Source of the DNA: Nitrosomonadales bacterium
GTDB taxonomy: Bacteria; Pseudomonadota; Gammaproteobacteria; Burkholderiales; Gallionellaceae
Assembly: GCA_025408405.1 (NCBI GenBank)
Contig: JANYJE010000070.1
Coordinates: 1 to 64,000, forward strand
Reading direction: 5' to 3'
DNA: 64,000 nucleotides
Positions 19,624 through 27,597 of the stretch are shown here, piece by piece. The number at the start of each line of letters is the position of its first letter. Within the stretch, counting starts at the first letter, position 1. The notes below the pieces were generated by a model, which saw nothing but the letters and a program-made list of their open reading frames with translations, ran no database searches and had not been told where the DNA came from. The position numbers and the translations under genes are program-made.

Positions 19624-19723
19624 ACGTGATACCTTTAAACGAATGGTCTTGTAAATGACACAACGGTATGCATCGTCGCATCGCAATGCCATAAGTTCAA
19701 GCAGCGTGTGCAGTGATGGCCAG

Positions 19724-19999
19724 TCAAACACTACGGCGAGGCGAGAGCCACCTTGCGGTGCTGGTGGTGGCGAGCAGAAGCGGGAACAGGTACAGCCCCT
19801 CATCCTGATGGCGATACTGACCCGCACTGTCAAAGTGGCGCAGGATCGACTGAGCCGCCTGGCGTGCCTGTCCATCGAGGTATTGCTGTAACTTGAGCAG
19901 CGTGCTGCATTGCGCCAATATCCTGCCGTGGCAGGCGCGCAGCATTTCCAAAGGAACCGCGAAAGTCGGCGCACTGGCATTGCCTAACCAAGCATTCAT
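19724..19999 (-). CDS. Hemerythrin-like cation-binding domain protein, apparently short/truncated
   Basis: LEMLRACHGRILAQCSTLLKL...ILRHFDSAGQYRHQDEGLYLFPLLLATTSTA then ends early. Confidence 0.6.
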   Translation of the reverse strand: MNAWLGNASAPTFAVPLEMLRACHGRILAQCSTLLKLQQYLDGQARQAAQSILRHFDSAGQYRHQDEGLYLFPLLLATTSTARWLSPRRSV

Positions 20000-20034
20000 T
20001 GCAGTCTCCTAGCTAGCCAAGTGGTGAGTCCGCA

Positions 20035-20421
20035 TTACAGCGCATGCCACGGTTGAGGATCGTGCGTCAGTGCCACGCCTGCGATATAGAAAAACACCCC
20101 CTGCGCCGCAACCCATGCAGACAGCCTGATGGTTCGTGTTTTGCCGCGTTTCAGCGCGATCGTGCCCAGCGCGATATACAGCAGCAGCGCTACGATCTTG
20201 CTCATCAGCCAGGTATTGGAGAGCGGTGAAATTGACAGCTGTATGGCCAGCGTAACAGCACTGATCAAGAGGGCTGTGTCGACGATATGGGGTGTGGTTC
20301 TTACCCAGTGCCGCTGCAACAGTGGCGAGCCGCGCAACATCCAGATCCCGCGCAGCACAAACAGCGAGTAGCTCATCAGCACGCAGCCGATGTGTACGAG
20401 CTTGATGGTGAGGATGCTCAA
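20035..20421 (-). CDS. SirB family integral membrane protein
   Basis: KLVHIGCVLMSYSLFVLRGIWMLRGSPLLQRHWVRTTPHIVDTALLISAVTLAI. Confidence 0.8.
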   Translation of the reverse strand: MSILTIKLVHIGCVLMSYSLFVLRGIWMLRGSPLLQRHWVRTTPHIVDTALLISAVTLAIQLSISPLSNTWLMSKIVALLLYIALGTIALKRGKTRTIRLSAWVAAQGVFFYIAGVALTHDPQPWHAL

Positions 20422-20428
20422 TTGATTT

Positions 20429-20755
20429 TCAGCCCGTGCTCCACGCGCGGGGCCGTTTCATGCCGGCGATCTTGCATGCCTGTTTTACATAACCGTAAGG
20501 GAAGAGCTCGAATATCATGTTGCGCGATTCGGCCCCGTGCGTCAGCGCCAGATGTTTCATGACATGACGTACATCGGCTGCAACTTGATGCTCCACATAG
20601 TATTCGCGCATAAAACGAATCGCATTCCAGTGCGCGTCCGTGAGCTGGATATTTTCCTGATGGGCGAGAGCCATTGCCACCTCCTCAGTCCAGTCCAGCG
20701 GTTCCACCAGATAGCCTTCGCCATCGGTTTCAGGCAATTGCTCGGTCGCATTCAT
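20429..20755 (-). CDS. TusE/DsrC-family sulfur-relay-like protein lacking the C-terminal CysA
   Basis: GYLVEPLDWTEEVAMALAHQENIQLTDAHWNAIRFMREYYVEHQVAADVRHVMKHL...GYVKQACKIAGMKRPRAWSTG*. Confidence 0.85.
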   Translation of the reverse strand: MNATEQLPETDGEGYLVEPLDWTEEVAMALAHQENIQLTDAHWNAIRFMREYYVEHQVAADVRHVMKHLALTHGAESRNMIFELFPYGYVKQACKIAGMKRPRAWSTG

Positions 20756-20821
20756 TATTCACCTCGATGGAAAATGGTTGTCAAGGGTAACGCACGGTCA
20801 AATTGTATATCAGGTTTTTAT

Positions 20822-20840
20822 AATATCATAGAGTGATATT
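20822..20840. promoter_or_regulatory. Inverted repeat AATATCA-N5-TGATATT in the divergent marR / tusE-like intergenic region
   Basis: Perfect 7-bp arms; lies between divergently transcribed regulator and sulfur-relay-like gene. Confidence 0.5.
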
Positions 20841-20873
20841 TTAACTGCTTGAATAAGCATGTAGTATGCTGGA

Positions 20874-21338
20874 ATGTCAAACAAGAATTTAAGTAAGAAA
20901 GAGTTTGAAGCGCTCTCGCGTTTTCGTTACCAGCTGCGCCGCTTTTTGCGCTTCAGCGAGGAAATTACCCGCCAGTTTGGCATCACGCATCTGCAATACC
21001 TGTTGTTGCTGCATATCAAGGGCTATCGGGGGCGGCAGTGGGCGACAATTGGTGAGCTGGCTGAGCTGCTGCAGTCGCATCATCACGGTGTGGTTTCTCT
21101 GGTGTCACGCTGCGAAAAACTGGGCCTGGTATACCGGCAGCAGGGCACGGCAGACCGGCGTGAGGTCGAGGTGCATCTCACCACGGCGGGTGAGAAAGCC
21201 GTGGGCAAACTTGCACGCCTGCATCGCGACGAACTGCTCAAGCTGCAAGGTGTGTTCCAGGTTCCCGGTATGAGGGAGCTGGCCGGGGACGGGGAGGCGG
21301 AGATGCAGGACGGTGAGGGGGAAGCCGGCGGGAAGTGA
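20874..21338 (+). CDS. MarR family transcriptional regulator
   Basis: ITHLQYLLLLHIKGYRGRQWATIGELAELLQSHHHGVVSLVSRCEKLGLVYRQQGTADRREVEVHLTTAGEKAV. Confidence 0.88.
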   Translation: MSNKNLSKKEFEALSRFRYQLRRFLRFSEEITRQFGITHLQYLLLLHIKGYRGRQWATIGELAELLQSHHHGVVSLVSRCEKLGLVYRQQGTADRREVEVHLTTAGEKAVGKLARLHRDELLKLQGVFQVPGMRELAGDGEAEMQDGEGEAGGK

Positions 21339-21378
21339 TACACAAAATACTGGAATTTTATTCCTTGGATTCTATTGC

Positions 21379-22215
21379 TCAACCCCCAAACAGGTTTGCC
21401 AGCCCATCCAGTCCCACAAAATTGAAGGCATAGCTGGCTTGCGAACGCACCACCGGTTTGGCGTGGAAGGCGATGCTGACGCTGGCCTGGGTCATCATCT
21501 TGAGGTCGTTGGCGCCATCGCCTATGGCGATTACCTGCTTTGCTTTCATCTCCAGTTCATCGCGGGTACGTACCAGCCAGTCGGCCTTGGCCTGGGCATC
21601 AACGATATTTCCCAGCACCCGGCCGGTGAGTTTGCCGTCGACGATTTCCAGCGTGTTGGCCTGGGCAAAGTCGAGCCCGAGGCGCGCCTTGAGGCGCTCG
21701 GTGAAAAACACGAAGCCACCGGAAACCAGCAGGGTCTTGATACCATGTTCCTTCAGCTTGGCCAGCATAAGCTCGGCCCCGGGACTGAGCTGCAGGCGTT
21801 CGTCGTACACGCGCTGCAAGGCGCTTTCCTCCAGCCCTTCCAGCAAGGAAACCCTGCGGCGCAGGCTCTCGGCAAAGTCGATCTCGCCACGCATGGCCGC
21901 CTCGGTAATCACGGAAACCTGCGGCTTCAGGTGGTACATGTCGGCGATTTCATCTATGCACTCGATGGTGATCAGGGTGGAATCCATATCCATCACCACC
22001 AGGCCGAAGTCGGAGAGATGCTGGCTGGGGCGGACAAAGCCGTAATCCAGCTGCTGCTCCCAGCAATAGGCAGCCACGCCATCGTGCGGACGCGCATCAA
22101 CCAGGCGATGGCAATGGGCGGCGGTTTGTTCGATGCGGACGGCACTGGTCAGTCCGGCAAGATATTTGAGATCTGCGGCTAGGATGTCGTGGGTGGCCTG
22201 GATGATGAGATTCAT
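21379..22215 (-). CDS. serB: Phosphoserine phosphatase
   Basis: VVMDMDSTLITIECIDEIADM...LLVSGGFVFFTERLKARLGLDFAQANTLE...AIGDGANDLKMM. Confidence 0.93.
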   Translation of the reverse strand: MNLIIQATHDILAADLKYLAGLTSAVRIEQTAAHCHRLVDARPHDGVAAYCWEQQLDYGFVRPSQHLSDFGLVVMDMDSTLITIECIDEIADMYHLKPQVSVITEAAMRGEIDFAESLRRRVSLLEGLEESALQRVYDERLQLSPGAELMLAKLKEHGIKTLLVSGGFVFFTERLKARLGLDFAQANTLEIVDGKLTGRVLGNIVDAQAKADWLVRTRDELEMKAKQVIAIGDGANDLKMMTQASVSIAFHAKPVVRSQASYAFNFVGLDGLANLFGG

Positions 22216-22311
22216 AAATTTTTACAATATGCTTGATTAACAGGTGCTGACCCGCATGACACTGAAAAATATAAGCAGGCTGGGGCTGGTTGCCAGTTGC
22301 TGAAGTGTTTT

Positions 22312-22983
22312 TTAGCTGATGTCGCCGGGTTCGGAGAGTGTGTTAACGCAGTAATACAACATCAGCTTGTCATTCTGGCTCGTGCTTTCAAACTCTACAC
22401 CAGTTCGTATGCCGCTGAATGATTCGCTGATATGTTTGATAATGGCTGCAAGGGTCAAATCCACATTCTTCTTTTCAAACTCAACCTGGAGTGAAAGATT
22501 GATCCTGTCCCCAATATTGCCAAGTGCTTCGCTGGAAACCAGGCCTGCACCGCCAATACTCAAATCCTTGACGATGATGGCGGTGGGATTACTCATGCCC
22601 TTTGCGGTAACGGTTGCCGTCAACTCGAGATCTGCGCGCAGATGGCTGCGTACAAATTTGACGGCCACAGTATCCGGGCAGGAAAAGCGGGCGTTAAATT
22701 GCGCGCTGTCTAATTGCAGCACGCTGGAAGTGAAAGAAAAATCGTATTTCCCGGTAAACCCCTTAATGAGGTAGCTGTCACCGGCGCGTATCTCTATCAT
22801 TTTTGTGTTGTTCACAAGAAGAGAGGTCAGGATGCTTTTTCCGGCAAAGACCGCAACAAATTGCGCCTTGTGACCCAGCATCCTGCCTTTGCTATCCAGT
22901 ATTTTCAACTCTGTGCCGGGGCGTAGCCTTAACTCCTGAATGCTGACTTCAACATGGCCAGCGCTGTTTGTTTCATGATTCAT
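22312..22983 (-). CDS. PilZ-domain (YcgR-like) c-di-GMP-binding protein
   Basis: YcgR-like N-domain followed by RADLELTATVTAKG...IVKDLSIGGAGLVSS. Confidence 0.75.
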   Translation of the reverse strand: MNHETNSAGHVEVSIQELRLRPGTELKILDSKGRMLGHKAQFVAVFAGKSILTSLLVNNTKMIEIRAGDSYLIKGFTGKYDFSFTSSVLQLDSAQFNARFSCPDTVAVKFVRSHLRADLELTATVTAKGMSNPTAIIVKDLSIGGAGLVSSEALGNIGDRINLSLQVEFEKKNVDLTLAAIIKHISESFSGIRTGVEFESTSQNDKLMLYYCVNTLSEPGDIS

Positions 22984-23210
22984 TGTTCGCCACCCTCGAT
23001 ATTGCTTGTAACGATTGATGAGCGACCAAGTCGCTATGTGGCGTGCATTTTACATGGGCATGCATCAATCGCTACAATTTGTTAATGTGCCGTATACATG
23101 CAGTCTGAAATAAATTTGACAAACATTTCTTTTCATACTAAATTAGTCAACATTGTGTCGCGATGCAGTTTTTATGTTTATGTATGTTCGCGGCAGTTTA
23201 ATGGAACGCA

Positions 23211-23300
23211 ATCTGCACATGGCAAACCTGTCGAAAGTCAGGGACGCAAAGTTACCGGTCTAAGGAGTTTTTTTGCTCTATGACAGCGGGATCGCCAGAT
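23211..23300 (+). ncRNA. Cyclic-di-GMP-I (GEMM-I) riboswitch
   Basis: atctgcacatGGCAAACCtgtcGAAAgtcaGGGACGCAAAGttACCGGtCTAAGgag-ttttttt-gctcTATGacAGCGGGatcGCCagat: GAAA tetraloop, CUAAG/UAUG receptor, P1 AUCU/AGAU. Confidence 0.87.
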
Positions 23301-23469
23301 AGATTACACAGGTTGATCCTGTATCTCTGTTTATCCCCCTCAGGCCGATAACTTCGCAGGTTTTGCGGATTGACTGGCATCCGCAATTGGCTTCGCTTAA
23401 TATATCTATCAACCATGCGGGTATGGTTGGTTAGTTAGTGGAAGCATAACGACGGAATTGGGGGGTAAT

Positions 23470-24123
23470 GTGTCACCTGAACTTTCTAACAAAACCGCTG
23501 ATGCGGGAACTGCCACTTTCGTAGCGGAAAACCATTTGCTCGGCATTGTGCAGCGCATTGTGGCATCGCGTGACGATACACGTATCGTGCTGCCGGGTAA
23601 GGGCGAGATAGCCATACTTCCCGGACGCAATGAATTCCACGCCAATGTGCAGGATATGCCCGAATTCTGCCGTGCTCCCGCAGCTCATTTTGGGGTGACG
23701 GTGTTCGATGGGGCCGTCCACACCTATACATCGCGCAATGGCAGGAGCATCAAAGACCTGCTCTGGCAATCTGCCTTCCATGCTTCACAAGGCCTTCTGC
23801 TTGAGGGCTGTTCGAAATACGATGTCATCCAGTTCAGCCACTGGCCTAACCTGACCCGCCTGCCGGTCACGCCAAATGCCGCACGGATTTGCGCATTGCT
23901 CACGCGCCACCCCACCACCATCATGCTCGTGCATCGCGTACTCGGCATCGACAAGGAAGAGGTGTGGCAGATTTGCAGTGCCGCTTACAGCGCCGGCATT
24001 GCCCGCATGATCAGCCACAACCCGGCGGTGCCAGGTGTTGATGCATTTGCAGCCCAACAACCCGAACCGGTTAAAGAGCGTGGCCTGTTCCGCTCGATGT
24101 TCGCAAAAATCTCGGGGCTCTGA
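23470..24123 (+). CDS. Uncharacterised protein, first gene of riboswitch-controlled GTPase operon (GTG start)
   Basis: Open frame with GGGGGT RBS-like sequence before GTG 23470; 3 nt gap to the GTPase gene. Confidence 0.65.
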   Translation: MSPELSNKTADAGTATFVAENHLLGIVQRIVASRDDTRIVLPGKGEIAILPGRNEFHANVQDMPEFCRAPAAHFGVTVFDGAVHTYTSRNGRSIKDLLWQSAFHASQGLLLEGCSKYDVIQFSHWPNLTRLPVTPNAARICALLTRHPTTIMLVHRVLGIDKEEVWQICSAAYSAGIARMISHNPAVPGVDAFAAQQPEPVKERGLFRSMFAKISGL

Positions 24124-24126
24124 CAA

Positions 24127-24681
24127 ATGGAAAATAAAATCATTTTTGCAGGCCCGGTTGGCGCGGGCAAGACCACCGCCATTAGTTCTGTCAGCGACAT
24201 CATGGTCGTCGGCACCGAGGCGCGCGCATCGGATGAAGTCGCACAACGCAAGAACACCACCACCGTGGCGATGGATTACGGCATCCTCAACCTGGATGGC
24301 GGCGAAAAAGTGCACCTCTATGGCACCCCGGGGCAGGAGCGCTTCAGCTTCATGTGGGAAATATTGAGTGTGGGAGCGATGGGGTTCGTCATTCTCATCG
24401 ACAGTGCCAGACCCGACCCCATGGCAGATCTTGATCTCTATCTGAATGCATTCAGCAAGTCCATTGCCAAGTGCGGTAATGCGGTGGTGATTGGTGTCAC
24501 GCGCACAGAATTAAATCCGCAGGTTGATCTGCTGGACCGCTTTAACGCACGCCTCACCAGCATGAAGCTGAGTATCCCGGTTTTTGAGGTGGACGGGCGC
24601 CAGCGCGAAGATGTCAAACAGATGTTGCTGGCCCTGCTCACGTTTCTTGACCCCGCCACCAATAGGGGGCGCGCGGCATGA
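24127..24681 (+). CDS. Small Ras-like GTPase (MglA/COG2229-like)
   Basis: G1 FAGPVGAGKTTAI; G3 region LYGTPGQERFSFMWEIL; GAMGFVILIDSARP. Confidence 0.85.
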   Translation: MENKIIFAGPVGAGKTTAISSVSDIMVVGTEARASDEVAQRKNTTTVAMDYGILNLDGGEKVHLYGTPGQERFSFMWEILSVGAMGFVILIDSARPDPMADLDLYLNAFSKSIAKCGNAVVIGVTRTELNPQVDLLDRFNARLTSMKLSIPVFEVDGRQREDVKQMLLALLTFLDPATNRGRAA

Positions 24682-26081
24682 GCCTGGTTGCAGCCGCACT
24701 AGAGTTGACGCAGTCTCAGGAGGAGCAAATGGAACTGGAGAGGCGTCGCCGCAATCGCATACTTCCGCTTGATGCTCCAGGCGTTCCAGATGCGCTGCTT
24801 GAATTGCATGGTTTTGGGGTGGCTTTTGGCCAGCAGGTTATCCTGTGTGAAATCTCGCTGGCCATACCGGAGACTGGTGCCGTGATATTGCTCGGGCCGT
24901 CAGGCACCGGGAAGTCCACGTTGTTGCGCACGCTGGCCGGGCTCAGTGTCGCCAGCCCTTCGTTTCGGACCTGGGGGAAGGCGTTTTATCGCGGCTCCTT
25001 ACTGGATGGTAAAGAACGCCCAGAACTGGTGGCGCAAAGCGCGAGGCTGATGATGTCCTCCGTGCTCGAGAATGTCGTCGTCAACTTGCCGGAGCGCAAC
25101 CTGCTTACCCTCTCCATGCAGCGCGACCTTGCGCAGCGCATGCTGGAGCGGGCCGGATTGCAAGAGTTGTGCAACCAACTCAGTGAACCCGTGGTCAATC
25201 TGCCACTGGCGCTGCAGCGCCATCTCTCGATCCTGCGTCAGGTTGCCGCCAGTCCGCGCCTGTTGTGCATCGATGAACCAACCACGGGATTGAACGCCGT
25301 CGAAAGTGCCCGCCTGCTGGCTTACATGCGCGAAGAAGCCTCGCGCCGTGCCCTGCTGGTTGTCCTGCATAACCAACAGCACGCGCGCTTGCTGGGAGGA
25401 ACCGCAGTGCTGATTGCCGGCGGATACGTCCAGGAAGAACAGCCCATTCCGCAGATATTTGATGCTCCGATTTCGGCAGCGGCACGCGAGTTTGCGCGCA
25501 ACGGCACTTGCAGCGTAGCCGCTCCCGGGACACCGCCTGAATATCTGGACGAATCGCTGCCTCCGCCCAAAGCACTGCCAAAGGCAGCATTGAACTATTC
25601 GGGGAGTGCGGCAGGCCCTCGGGGTTTCCTCTGGCTTAAGCAGGGCAAGCTCGCGGGAACGCCATTGCCAGGTGTTTATTTCGACATGGAATACGACTTG
25701 AAAGCCTTGCAGCGCGTCGGGGTGACCACCCTGGTGACGCTCACAGAAACGGCACTGGATGAATCGCGGCTCGTGCCATTCGGCATGAAAAGTTTTTGGG
25801 AGCCCATTCCGGACATGAAGGCTCCTACTATTGAACAGGGCATACGCTTATGCCAGAAAATTGACCAGTTACTTACCCAACGCGAAGCCGTCGCAGTTCA
25901 CTGCAAGGCAGGGATGGGGCGTACCGGCACCGTGCTCGCCGCCCACCTGGTGTGGGAGGGGCAGAGTGCGCTCGATGCGCTGGAAACAGTGCGCAGCATT
26001 GAACCGCGCTGGGTGCAATCACCGCTACAAATTGCATTTCTCGAAGAATTTGAAATTGCGGTAGCAAAGAATCGTGCCTAG
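24678..26081 (+). CDS. Fusion: ABC-type ATPase domain + C-terminal dual-specificity/tyrosine phosphatase domain
   Basis: Walker A LLGPSGTGKSTLL, Walker B RLLCIDEPTTGLN; C-terminal VHCKAGMGRTGTVLAAH (HCX5R). ATGA overlap with the GTPase gene. Confidence 0.87.
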   Translation: MSLVAAALELTQSQEEQMELERRRRNRILPLDAPGVPDALLELHGFGVAFGQQVILCEISLAIPETGAVILLGPSGTGKSTLLRTLAGLSVASPSFRTWGKAFYRGSLLDGKERPELVAQSARLMMSSVLENVVVNLPERNLLTLSMQRDLAQRMLERAGLQELCNQLSEPVVNLPLALQRHLSILRQVAASPRLLCIDEPTTGLNAVESARLLAYMREEASRRALLVVLHNQQHARLLGGTAVLIAGGYVQEEQPIPQIFDAPISAAAREFARNGTCSVAAPGTPPEYLDESLPPPKALPKAALNYSGSAAGPRGFLWLKQGKLAGTPLPGVYFDMEYDLKALQRVGVTTLVTLTETALDESRLVPFGMKSFWEPIPDMKAPTIEQGIRLCQKIDQLLTQREAVAVHCKAGMGRTGTVLAAHLVWEGQSALDALETVRSIEPRWVQSPLQIAFLEEFEIAVAKNRA

Positions 26082-26175
26082 CCTGTAGTGGGCAAGGCGA
26101 TGACGTTGTAGGAAACCCCGGCCGAGCTGTTGCAGCAAGGCTTTTTATAAAATTTATTAATGAAAGATAATGATC

Positions 26176-26580
26176 ATGGCTGACTTAAATAACGCACTAC
26201 AAAATGCAATTACCTCCATCCCGGAATGCCTGGCTGCCGGATACATAGACCTTTCCAGCGGCATGTTGCTGGGCATCCGCTCAGTCGATTCACAACCGGC
26301 TGAAGTCGTCGAGTTGCTGGCCGCCGCCACGGCAGACCTGTACCAGGGTACCAACGTCAAAATGATCGAGAGCATATTCAAGAAGGCGCGCGGACTGAAG
26401 GATGATGGCCATCACTACTTCCAGGAAATCATCATCAACAGCGACAACCTGATCCACATATTTATCCGTGGCAAAAAAGAAGATCAGGTTGCCTGTTTTG
26501 TTTGCCGCAAATCGGCCAACCTCGGCATGGTGCTTACCAAATCGCGCAGTGCCATGCCCGCACTGGAAGCCGCAGTTTAA
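26176..26580 (+). CDS. Small protein, paralog 1, possibly roadblock/LC7-like fold
   Basis: IPECLAAGYIDLSSGMLLGIRSVDSQPAEVVELLAAATADLYQGTNVKMIESIFKKARG...NLGMVLTKSRSAMPALEAAV; near-duplicate of next ORF. Confidence 0.75.
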   Translation: MADLNNALQNAITSIPECLAAGYIDLSSGMLLGIRSVDSQPAEVVELLAAATADLYQGTNVKMIESIFKKARGLKDDGHHYFQEIIINSDNLIHIFIRGKKEDQVACFVCRKSANLGMVLTKSRSAMPALEAAV

Positions 26581-26665
26581 TCGGTAGTGATGTAGCAAGG
26601 AAAGATGAAGCCTGGCTGTTGCAGCGAGGCTTCGTTGATTTTTATTAAACCAGAAAGGAAATGAC

Positions 26666-27070
26666 ATGGCTGATTTGGATAATGCGTTACAAAGCGCAAT
26701 TGCTAACATCCCGGAATGCCTGGCTGCCGGATATATAGACCTTTCCAGTGGCATGCTGCTGGGGATCAAGTCGGTGGATTCTCATCCGACTGAAGTGATC
26801 GAGTTGCTGGCTGCCGCCACGTCGGATCTGTACCAGGGCACCAATGTCAGAATGATTGAGAGCATATTCAAGAAGGCGCGCGGGCTGAAGGATGATGGCC
26901 ACCACTACTTCCAGGAAATCATCATCAACAGCGACAACCTGATTCACGTGTTCATTCGTGGTAAAAACGAAGATCAGGTTGCCTGTTTTGTTTGCCGCAA
27001 AACGGCCAACCTGGGTATGGCGCTCACCAAGGCGCGCAGCTCCATGCCTGCTCTGGAGGCCTCGGTTTAA
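26666..27070 (+). CDS. Small protein, paralog 2 (tandem duplicate of 26176-26580)
   Basis: MADLDNALQSAIANIPECLAAGYIDLSSGMLLGIKSVDSHPTEVIELLAAATSDLYQGTNVRMIESIFKKARGLKDDGHHYFQEIIINSDNLIHVFIRGKNEDQVACFVCRKTANLG. Confidence 0.78.
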   Translation: MADLDNALQSAIANIPECLAAGYIDLSSGMLLGIKSVDSHPTEVIELLAAATSDLYQGTNVRMIESIFKKARGLKDDGHHYFQEIIINSDNLIHVFIRGKNEDQVACFVCRKTANLGMALTKARSSMPALEASV

Positions 27071-27159
27071 ACGGGGCTGCAGTTCGGCCATGCAGCGTGG
27101 CCGAGTCTTGAAAATGTGTATAATTCATTCACCTGATAAATTTGTGGGTATATGGAATC

Positions 27160-27564
27160 ATGAGAGAAGCAGAAAAAACACCGGATGAAGTGCGCGCCTC
27201 GGCCCTGCGCTCCGTCCTGCGCGAATTGAACAATTCTTCTGCCGATATCGAAGCTTCAGCCTGCATATCGAGTGATGGCTACTCCATGGCTGCGGTTCTC
27301 GGTCAAGATGTCGATGCGGACCGTTTTGGCGCCATGTGTGCATCGTTGCTGGCTTTGGCTCATCGGGCTTCCCAGGAAATTCAGCGTGGAAATTTGAAGC
27401 TGGTACTGGTCGAGGGGGAGCAGGGGGTCATGTTGTTGGTACAGGCTGGCCCGGATGCCATCCTGGCTGTGGCTGCCAAGCCAGGCAAAAACATGGGCAT
27501 GATCTTCCTGGATGCCAGAAAAGTTGCGCAGAAACTGCTCACAGTTCTGGAGAGCCACAAGTAG
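27160..27564 (+). CDS. Roadblock/LC7 domain protein (MglB-like)
   Basis: LRELNNSSADIEASACISSDGYSMAAVLGQDVDADRFGAMCASLLALAHRASQEIQRGNLKLVLVEGEQGVMLLVQAGPDAILAVAAKPGKNMGMIFLDAR. Confidence 0.85.
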   Translation: MREAEKTPDEVRASALRSVLRELNNSSADIEASACISSDGYSMAAVLGQDVDADRFGAMCASLLALAHRASQEIQRGNLKLVLVEGEQGVMLLVQAGPDAILAVAAKPGKNMGMIFLDARKVAQKLLTVLESHK

Positions 27565-27597
27565 TTTTCTTATGAACTGACAGCACAGTTCATCTCT

